A DNA stretch of 64,000 nt from Anaeramoeba flamelloides. Lineage: Eukaryota > Metamonada > Anaeramoebidae. This document shows, in pieces, positions 49,040 through 59,700 of the stretch. The stretch is from NCBI GenBank assembly GCA_027625915.1, contig JANTQA010000063.1:6033501-6097500 (forward strand), given 5' to 3'. A program made the translations under genes and the position numbers. Every line of letters begins with the position of its first letter. The stretch's first letter is position 1. The notes below the pieces were generated by a model. The model saw only the letters and a list, made by a program, of their open reading frames with translations, was not told where the DNA came from and ran no database searches.

Positions 49040-49900
49040 AGGGGGGACTATGAGTTCTCAATAGATCCTCTTATCTCCTTTAAATATTTGGATTTATCAA
49101 CCGCTTTTTAATTGAAAAAATAAATGATTTAGTTCATTATGTTCAAATGGTTGCAGATTATTTCATTTTAATAATAGAAGTCACTATTCCAGAAATTGAC
49201 AAAAAGTGTAAAAATATTTAATAAAATTACACAAGAAATCGGAATTAATCCTAATATTTATATAACTTTAAAATAAAACCAATTCTTCAAAATAATATAT
49301 TTAAGCATTTGACTCTAATCAGAGAACAATTTAGAAAAAAAAATCAATAGTCATGACAATTCTAAAAAAAAATAAAAATGATTTTGTTACCAACAAAATT
49401 TATAAAATGGTATATAATTACAAAAGTTTAAATCAATTTACATTAGTCATTTTTTGTTGGGATTAGTAATTTTTAATTTAACACAAAAATATTTCAACAG
49501 GATAGATGTTTGAATAAATTAAAAAAGTCTTAAAATTTTTAAAAAAATAATCCTCACTCTCCTAGAATATTTTTTAAAACTGAAGTAAAAATAGACCAAG
49601 TAAGAATTTGGATATATAAAAGAAAATTTAAACTCAAAAAGAAATTAGAAATTCTTTTTTTTTAACACACATGAAAAAATAGTAATAATTTTTTTAAAGA
49701 AAAACAATGAAAAGATAGACTGGGAAGTAGATTACAAAAAATACTTAGATATATATCAATTCAGAGAAACTATAATAATCAATAGTTCTAAATGGAAATT
49801 TCAAGAATATTTTAAATAATAATTATGTAAATAACATTCTAAATAAACAATACCATTTTCAAGTGCCACAGAGTGTTTTTGAGTCTATTAGGGTTCCTAT
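49040..49900 (+). mobile_element. LINE remnant, RT motif C to pre-zinc-finger region
   Basis: It contains VQMVADYFILI (motif C, with FADD changed to VADY), a HSPRIFFKTEVKIDQVRIW-type segment matching HSPRLIYKTEAKIDLARLK in the 60-kb copy, and a degenerate downstream part. Many stops and frameshifts. It is the oldest-looking LINE here. Confidence 0.75.
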
Positions 49901-50758
49901 CTTTATCAGAATTCATAATAATAGAGAAAAATCTTTAATTTGACTCAATTCTTAAAATCTTTGCTGAACATAACAATGTTTTTTTTTTAATTTGAGAAAT
50001 AAAAAGAATATTTAAAAAAATTTTTGGTTTATTTCTTAAATTAAAAAAAAAAACCAATATCAAGTACAGTAAAGTATCGAGGTTGTCTTATGATTTTATG
50101 TTTCATTTATAAAATATATCTATTTTCAAATTAAACAGAAAACTCAAGTAAACCTCACAGTTATAAGAATAAATTAACTTCATCCATCTTCAAAATAAAT
50201 AAAAAATTCATAAATTTTGATAAAAAATAAATTATAAAATTTAAAAGTATAATGTTTTCTTTATTCATAATAGTTCTAGAATCAATTGTATTTTAAACAA
50301 TCTAATAAACCAAAAAGAAAAAGGAAAATAAAAAATTAAACAAAAGGTATTACAAAAATAATTTAATTTGTGTTGTATTATTGGAAATTTTGTGAGAGAT
50401 TTTTGTCATCTCAAATATTTTAGTAATGTGATACAATTAGAAATTATCATTAGAAAAACATTTTTTCCCATTTTTTAATATCTTCTCACAAATAACCATA
50501 AAAGTCACAGAAATTCACCATACCATTACTTTCCACATAGAATGAGCCAAATAATAACTCTCAAAATTTGTAATTTCTAGCATTTTAGGTAACCCTCCAA
50601 TAATTTTATAATGATAATTTATTCAAAAAATTTACCAGATCTTGGGATCTCAGGATTTAAAGAAATTCACATTTCAAAGAAATAAAATAACTAAAAAAAA
50701 AAAAAAAAAGTTTAAATGCAGTTTTCAAGCTGAATAAATATATCAAAATTTTTATTTA

Positions 50759-53700
50759 TTATTTTTTTTTAAAAAGAGAAAAAGAATTTTTTTTTTTTTT
50801 TTTTTTTGTTTTTTTAATAATTTTAGTTTTTTTTGCAACATGTTTCTTATATCCCTGGTATGAAAAAGATTGTGTTTGTGGACCATTTGGCTTTTGGTAA
50901 ATATGTATGTTTGCTCTTTTTTTGCTTAAATCGTTATTTGTTAATGGTTTGAAGGGTGAACTATTTATAGTATTGTTGCTATTGTTATTGTTATTGCTAT
51001 TGCTATTGCTATTATTCCCATTTTTATTATTGTTATTAGTTTTATTATTAATTGCTTTTTTCATATTATTATCTGATCCATTTAAATTATTATTTTTATT
51101 TGATTTGTTATTTTTTATCTGATTAGACTTTTGTAATTTTGAAGGGAAAATAAATCTTTTTATAGATTTTTTTTTGTTCTTTTCCAAATTAATCTCTATA
51201 CCAGTTAAATTTTTAATTTCATTTTCAAAATCAACAATAGAAAATTTTCTTTGATGCCCTCTCCTTTTTTGTGTTTTATTATTTTGCGTTTTCTTATTGT
51301 TTTTATTTAGATTATTATTATTATTATTAATAATAATATTAATATTATTATTATTACTGTTATTTTTTTCATTTTTATTTGATTGATTTTTTTCATACTC
51401 ATTTTTTGATAAATTTTCAAACCAAGATTTATTTTCATTTTTATTTTGATTTTTATCCATATTATTTATTGCATTTATAAGATTACTTCTTGTTTTTTCT
51501 CTATTCAAAGTTTCGTTCTCATCACCAACAGTATTTAAATATCTCATTGACCATCGTCTGTTTGAAGGTTTTGTAATGATTTTTGTAACCACATCAATGA
51601 TTTCATCATCTTCATCATCATTTTCATCCTCAATTTTTTTTGTATCAATGCCATTTTCCTTTATTTTATTTTCTTTATTTTCTTTTTTATCTAATTTATT
51701 AAAATCTATAGTTTGTGTTTCAATTTTATTCTTTGTCATTTCGGGAAATAAATCTTGTTTATCCGATGTGGTTTGAATAATTACCAATCCATCTATAAAA
51801 GAATCTTTTTCCTTTTCCTTTTCTTTCTCTTTCCGTTTATTGTTTTGTGTGTGTGTGTGTTTTGCTTTGATTTTTCTACTTTTTTTATTTTTGTTTTTGT
51901 TAGGTGATTGATTATTATCTTTTTTTTGAAATATTTTAAATAATTTTGTACCTTTTTGCTTTTTTTGAGTACTTAAATAAATTTTTAATCTTTGATCAAA
52001 TTTTGTTATCTCATTGACTTTTTCCTTTTTATTTCCTTTTTTTCTCTCTTTATTTTTTATTTCCTTTTTGTTTTGTTTTTCATTTTCTTTTTCCTTCCCC
52101 TTTCCCCTTCCCCTTTCCTTTCCCTTTCCCTTCCCCTTTTCTTGTTCTTGTTCTTGTTCAATATTTGATTCGTTCATTTCTTTTTCTTTATCATTGATGT
52201 CCTTTAAAAATCTGTTAGTCCTTTCCCGAATAAAAACTTCAAACATTTGAGTTTGAGAAAAGGGGTTTAAAAATTTTTTAATATTTTTAGATGTTCTTGA
52301 TTTGAATGCTTCAAAATCAAAATTATCAAATTTGTTGATATTTTTTTTTTTATTTTTTGATTGCTCTGTTTTTTCTTTTAATTTTTTTTCTTTTAAACTT
52401 TTCGGATGAATTAGAAAGTCTTCATAGTTATAAAATATCTTTATAAAAAAATCTAAAAATTCCCCAACTATTTCATTTCTTGGGAAAATGCCATCAGAAT
52501 GCCATTTATCAAGATAAATCGAGACAGATTTAATTAAATTAATTGTAAGTCTTGAGGGTAAACATACTAAATCAACCGGATCAAAAATTAATTCACCTGT
52601 ATCGACATTGGCTAAAACAATTTTTTCAATTGGAATGTTATCTAATTTATTTAAAAATGTTTCATGAATCCCGATAATATATGGCATTGGTGCACAACAT
52701 GTGTCCAGCAATCGTTCGGGCAAGACAGGAATTAGTATATGAAACCATTCAAAGGGCTGTAATAGCCCTAAACATGCTTGGATTACATTTGTAATTGATT
52801 TCAACGAACAAGATGTGAATATTATTCTTCTTTCAAAAAGGATGGATGCTAGAATACTTGTCACCTTTGTAGCATCAAAAATTTGAAATAGGTGTTCTAA
52901 ATCATACTAAATAAATTTTATTATAGATTATTAAAATGAAGAAGAAATTAAGTTTGGGAAATCTAAAAAATAAAATCACTTCTAATTTTATTTATTGAAT
53001 ATTTGCTGAAACAACAGAAATAAATTTAGAAGGTTTTGTTTAAAATGATTACAAGAATAAAAGTTTATTATTATTATTTTTCTTGTGGAAGTGTGAATGG
53101 TACACTTTATATTTCCTCTTACATAAATTACCTTTGAGAAAATTAAGGGTAAAATAATAGATTTCATGATTATTCATTTAAAATACATCCACATATTTTC
53201 TTTTAGGGTGAAAAAGCAAAAATAACAATTGACAAAAAATATTGAAAATTAGATTTCTGATGCTTATAATAAACTAAAATTCAAAATTTTCCACACAGCT
53301 AAAACGTTCCAAAGAATCACAATAATTACAATTTCATTGAAATTGGAGATAATTTTGATTTTTGTAAAATATGAAAATCATTTTTTCATCTTTTAGTTTT
53401 TGTTTTCATTTCATTTTTGAATTACGTAACTTGTTTTGTTGGATCAAAATCTTTTTTCAATAATTGATATTAGGTTAAAGTTGAGTTGTTCCAAACAGAA
53501 GAACTCAAATAAAATTAGTTGGTAGTATCTACCCATTTGATCGATCAATATTCCTAAAAGAATTTCAACAAATTTACTAATGTATTTTTTTTGTTTTGCT
53601 CTCTCCAAAATTTTTAACACACCCTTATGATTTTTTTGTATTGACAATTATTTATTTTTTTGTTTTGTGGGTATTATAATTTATAAAAAATTGTTAACAT

Positions 53701-56700
53701 TTCTATTCGTGAATGGTTCTAATTTGGTATTTCTTCTTGAATTAATTAAATAAGTTTTTTTTTTCACAAATCGAATTTTGGTGTGTTAAAAATTTGGAAT
53801 TGGAGTTTATATTAGTCTTTTGAAATAAAAAAACAAAATGAGTCAAATCCCAAGCCTTCAAAAAGAAACAGAAACGATAATAGTAACAACAAATACCAAC
53901 AAACTTTTGGTTTGATAAAACTCAAGAAAAGAATCAAGATTTCATCTTCAAGAGAATATAAAAATACTTTTAAAAATTACGTATAGTAACAAAATATAAT
54001 TTTTCCAACATTGCCATCAGAAACCTAATTTAGATTCTTATAAATCATTTTTTGAATTTTTTTCAACATGTTAAAATGAATAAAAAAAACTTAATTTGTC
54101 AATTTTGAATTTTTTTTTCTTTTATTATTCTTGATATTCGAAAAAAAATAATTTGGTAAAAATTTAATTGATTCTTTGAAAATTTATCAAGGGTTCTATG
54201 AAGAATTCTTTTTTTGTTAAAACAAAAAAGAAAATAAAAATTCTTTTTACATTTTGAACAGATCAGAAAATTAAAAATACTTTTAATTTTTGATCTCAAT
54301 ATAATTTTGAACTCATTTCTTTCTTTTTTTCAATTAATTTTTTTTTTTGAACTTTGTTACACCATTGTTTAATTATATATATTTGTGTGTGTGTCGTTTT
54401 AGACAATTGACGTACTTTTTTATAGGAAATTATTTTTCAGGATTTAGCTTCAATTTAGAAATTAAATTAATTTATAAAGGGTTAGACTTTTATTGAGTAT
54501 GTTTAATAGTTTGAAATTTCTGATCAGGAAAAATTTTGGTTTCTGTGATTTCTGTGATTATCAAATCTCAAAATTTCAAAGAAAAAGGTAGAATCCTATT
54601 TGATAATTTTAAAAAAAATTTAGAGTCTTAATAATATTTTTAAATCTAAGAATGAACTTTAAATTGTTTTTTCGTTTAATGATTTTTTAATGTTTTTGAA
54701 AATAGAAACAATTAAATTTAATTATTAAAAAGTATATTGTTTTTTCATGGCAAAATTTACATTCAGAATAATTGAAGAACCTTATCGAATATATCTCTAT
54801 TTTGAGTTTTAAAAACAAATTTGGATGAATTAAAGAGTCTTTATCAAAATTTTGCTTTTTACTTTCTAGCCCCCTTTCAGAATTCAACAAGAAAATTACA
54901 ATTTACTTTTTCAAATTTAACGTTTTCAAAAAACCCGAAAAAAGTATGATTGTAAATGTTTGAAAAATTTACTCTTTGATCTGAAATTCTAAGAGGTATT
55001 GAAAAAAAAAATGTACAAATTACATTGGTGAACATTTTGGAGGAAATTATTTTTTTCAATTCGAAACCTTTTCCTTTTCTCGATTAATTAAACCCCCCCA
55101 AAAAAAAAAAAATACAAATTAGGAATGCGAAAAAAACCAAACTGAAAAGGATAAAGAAAGATCCAAAATCTTAAAAAAACAAAATTAAACAATTTAAAAA
55201 TTGGTAATTAATACAACCTAAAATAATTGCTTTGTTAATAAGACAGACCAAAGACTAAATGCTTGCATTTTTAATCATGAATATTTTTCTTTGGAAGTGA
55301 TTTGCGTTGTTTTTTTTTTTTTCTCATAAAATGTTAATTCCTATCACAAAATCATTTTTGGATTGATGGCTCAGAAAACAATTGGCAAGAATGATTTTTT
55401 TTGTTTGAATTGGAAAAAGATTTAAGTTCTGTCCACTGGAAATGATTTTATTAGTAAACAGATCTTAATCTACAAAAAAACAAGATAAACTTTTTGTTAT
55501 TATTGCTGGCAATTTTTAAAAAGAAATTCTATACCCCATTGATTATGTGATAAATACGATTCCCATTATTCTTACAAATTGTTTCGATCCTATTCAATTT
55601 CTGAAAAACCCAATTTATTTTAAAAAAAGAAACTTGGAGAAATTTTTTATTTTCATTTTTTATTTCAACTTTTTATTATTTTTCTGTTTAATCAACATGT
55701 TTTTTAGAGGTTATATAGTTGAAGGTTGATGATATTTTTTAAATTGTTGGGAAAAGAAAATTTTTTTCCATAATGTGTAAATCCTGTCTGGAATGGCGTA
55801 TATATATTGAGGATAAAAAGATAAAAAAGTTATCTTTTTTTTATTTTTTGGGGGGCTTAAAACTTAATTTAAAAATCTTTATTTCTTTTTTCTTTTTTTT
55901 TTATTACATTCAAATGTTTTATTTTTTCAGAACATTAGAAAAATTACCAGTCAAATTTACGATAAGTGTATAAAAAATATATTTAAGTTTAATTTTAAAA
56001 AGGATTTTATTTCTTATTATAAACTATTTCCCAGTCAAATTAGCCAAGTTGTAGGGGGTACATTACTTGTATTTAAAGGGTTTGAATCAAGATTAGAAGA
56101 AAAATTTTAATTTTGGAAATTTTAAAATTGAAATAATTTTTCACATTTTTAAACATTTTTACTTTTTTTTTTCAGAATTTTTTTTTTAGTAATTGTTTTG
56201 TAATTTTTTTTTTAATGCAAGATCTATAGTCGGGAAGGTAAAAACGTGCTTCTAATGTTATTAAAATTGTGAAAATGATTGTTGAAAAATAATATTTATT
56301 TATATTGAGATTTTATTTGATCTTTAATTGAAGATCAAAATGAACATTGTTGTTTTTTTCAATAATTTTCCCCAAGTATTTGAGTTTTTCTAAACTCATT
56401 TTTCAAACAAAGGGGCCTACCTCTCAAATCGTTAATACCATCGAATTTGATTGTTAATAAGATAATTACTTATTGGCGATTTTCATTTTAATTATTCATT
56501 TTTTCATTTTTTGCTTTTTTTATTTTTGGATATTGGACAGTTGGAAAATGAAAAAAACAAGATAAGAAGAAACGAATTTGGATATAATCTGACAGTATAA
56601 AAAATGAAAACAGTTTGAGTTTGATTTCAAATGAGCTAGATATATGAATTAAGAAAGACCATTATTGGATTGATGCATGGAACAAAGAAAAGAGAAATAA

Positions 56701-59700
56701 AGAAAAAACATTCCAACAAAATACCAGATGAATTGCTGCTTTATCTTGAAAATGGGACTTTAAAGAACAAAAGTTTGATGTGTAAAGAATTATCAATAAA
56801 ATGTAGAGAACTTTTTCCCAATTCGCCTTGTTCAAAGGTTTTTATTGGTTTTATATTTTTTTTCATTACAATTAACAAAACGAGATTTCTCATTTCAAAT
56901 AAAAGGGCACATCAATTTTTAAAATATTGAATTTTAATTTTTATTGTTTTGTTTTAATGGGTTTTAAAGATTCAGTTGAGTGTTTTTTTATGCTTTAAAG
57001 CGTTTCTTAGATTTTAGAATGATACTACAATTAATTTGATTCACTTATGAATAATTCTTGAAATTTTTTTGTGCCCTTTTATTTGAAAAAGAGTTTATTT
57101 TTAAGAAAATCTATTGATTTTTTAGTTTTATTCCATACAAGCACCAACTATTTTTTGATGTGTATTATTCTTCTACTTATTTTTTTATTGGTCTTAGAAT
57201 GTTAATTATAAAAAATAATAGATATTTGAAAAAAATGTTCGGCCACTTTAGACTGAAATAAAGTTTATAAATCAAAAACAAAATTATTTAGTAAATTCAA
57301 TTTTTTTATTAAAACGATTCTCGAAAAAAACAAAAAGAAACAATTTGGAATTTGATACAATAAAAAATGAAGAGTGGGGAAGAAAGAAAAGAAAAGAAAA
57401 AAAATTTACCTCGCCAAGCAAAGAATTAGAATGTTTAAATTCATATTCTATTAGTTTATTTTGGTTGTTATCTGATGGAATTGATAATTTTAAATCCATT
57501 CCTGGCTCTGGAACGGATTTTAAATATAAATTTTTTAATATTTTTTCGAATTTTTTTTTATTATATTTTTTATGTATCTCTGCAACTCTTCTTAATAATT
57601 TTTCAAACATTAAGAAAAGTGAGCTATTTTAAATAACAACAATAATAATAATTAATATAATAAAAAGTGAATTGGTTATTATTAGAGCATTGAACATCTT
57701 TAATACCACTGTAAAGATTGATTTTAATTATTCTGAAAAAAAGAAAATATTTTAATTGGGGCGGTATATATTATCATCCTTGAATCTGATTTAATTCTCT
57801 TTTTGATAAAAGTTCATTGATATTCATCTCAAGTTTTTTTTTTTTAAAATTTTATTTTTTTCTTGAGTGACTATTTTTCAATTTTTGATAAAGTAATTTT
57901 CGATCAAAATAAATAATCTCCGTTTTTTTTTTTTTTTTTTTTGAATCAAAGAATTGTTTATTTCATCCCTATTGTTGAAAATGTTTTGTGAAAATTGATT
58001 ATTGTTTAATTTTATTTATAATTCCTATAAAGTCTACGTTAAAATTATTTGGTATTTTTTTTTCTTTGGAAACATAAAAAAGGTTTATTATTATTTTTTT
58101 TTTTATTGAGGAAGAAGTTTAAATTACACTCTAATTGCCCTTTTACTTAAACCCCCTTTCAGGAATTTAATCCTAAAATCATAGATTTCACGACTATTAA
58201 TTAATGAAAATAATTTTAAGCTGTCATGGTTTAAAATTATTTCATTAAAATTTAATTCTTTTAATTTATTTTAAAAATATCAATCTATCCTTTGAATAGG
58301 AAGTGCACATCCATAAAAAGTGATCAATATTTTCTATTATTTGTTTATTTCCAGATTTTGAACATAAAAAACAAAATTTATTTGAGTTTTTATTTATTAC
58401 ATAGTAGTGTCTATTTAGACAATTTGTAAATGTTCTGAATTTTAGAATTGTAGGGCTTGATGGATAACTTAAATATTTTTTATTAATATAATATTTTTTT
58501 TTGGTTTTTTAATTAAATGAAAATAATTTGTGGGGTGTCGTCAAGTGTCGTCGAGTGCCGTAGAGTGTCAAGGTTTTTTTTTAATTTCAAAAATTAAAAA
58601 AAAGCTAAAGGCAATTTTCCAAAATTTAAAAGATTTTACTCTATTCTGTTAAATTTTGAAAATCCTAACAATATTTCCAACTAATAGGATTCAACAACTC
58701 ATTATAATTATAAATTTCTTTTTTAAGAAGCTTTAAATTCTTTGAATTTCAATTAATTTTATTGTTGATTCTTTGATTGAATTTTAATAATTTTCCTAAA
58801 TAGGGTAGAGATAATTCTTTTAATTTTTTTTCAAATTTGAATTTCTTTTTATTGATTGATATTACCAAATTTTTGAACTTATATTCTGTTTTATAAATAA
58901 GAACTGGTTTGTTTCTGTTTATTTTGTATATTTCGGTAATATATATGTTAGTCCAAGAATTTAAATAATTTAAAGGTTGCTATTTTATAATTATATATTT
59001 CTAATCCATATATTAATTGGCTTAATATAAAAGATTTAAATAATCTTATTTTTAAGTTATTGTTTATAAATTATTATTAAATTATTGTTTAGAAATGTTA
59101 GAAGTTTCTTTTGCCTTTTTCAGATTATATACTAAATGTGAAATTTTTTCAAAAGTAAATACCTTAATATTTGATCTTTGACAAATCTTGTGATATGTCT
59201 ATGTTTTGTCTTTATTAAGCCTTAATCCAAATTTGACAATTATTTGATATATTAATATAATTTTTTATTTATTTGATTTATATTCCCTTTAATAATTAAA
59301 ATTAAATCATCTACAAACATTTGAAAATGATTTGTTAATGACTTTATTTTTAATAAAAGAAAATGTAAAATAAGAGTAAATATGATTGGTGATAAAGGGG
59401 TCTCCTTGGAAGATACCAAGCCCTAATCCTTGATAATATTTTAATAAACAGTTTTTGATAATTTTATTTAAAATAAATTTTTTTATTGTTTTTCTAATTA
59501 TTTTAAAACTGATTGAATCAAAACATTTAGCTATATCTATCATTATAATATGGGTTATATCATTTTCATTTCCATTTTTTTGATTTTATCTTATTATATA
59601 TATTTAAATAAATTTAAGACTGCAATTCGGGTATCATATTTTTTTCCGAAAGCCAAATTGTGAATTTATGAATAAATTCCCAACGAGGTTTAATTAGTTT

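Larger units (their letters stand above)
45982..50758. other. Intergenic region between convergent DHHC and DENN genes
   Basis: 4.8 kb with LINE remnants at about 47190-47280 and 49040-49900, both plus strand. An AATAAA lies at 46101-46106, about 120 bp after the DHHC stop, and is a possible polyadenylation signal. The rest is AT-rich with no gene. Confidence 0.45.
52907..57409 (-). other. Giant intron 3 of the DENN gene (4503 nt)
   Basis: GTAAAT...ATTTAG, phase 0. It contains MITE K copy 2 (53270-53809), repeat E copy 2 (55980-56290) with an antisense open tail before it, and MITE D copy 2 (56391-57267). Confidence 0.85.

Noticed and set aside
50907-52250. Plus-strand ORFs of poly-Leu, poly-Ser and poly-Phe
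   Set aside because: Complement of the Asn/Lys/Glu codon runs in the DENN tail.
53132-53167. Short upstream exon MKSIILPLIFSK for the DENN C-terminal half
   Set aside because: No acceptor can enter it in frame, and the direct join of exon 3 to 52906 is in phase and fits the DENN family.
57284-57409. Continuation of DENN exon 3 to a stop at 57284
   Set aside because: The sequence turns into F/S/L low complexity right after a GAG^GTAAAT donor; it is intron.
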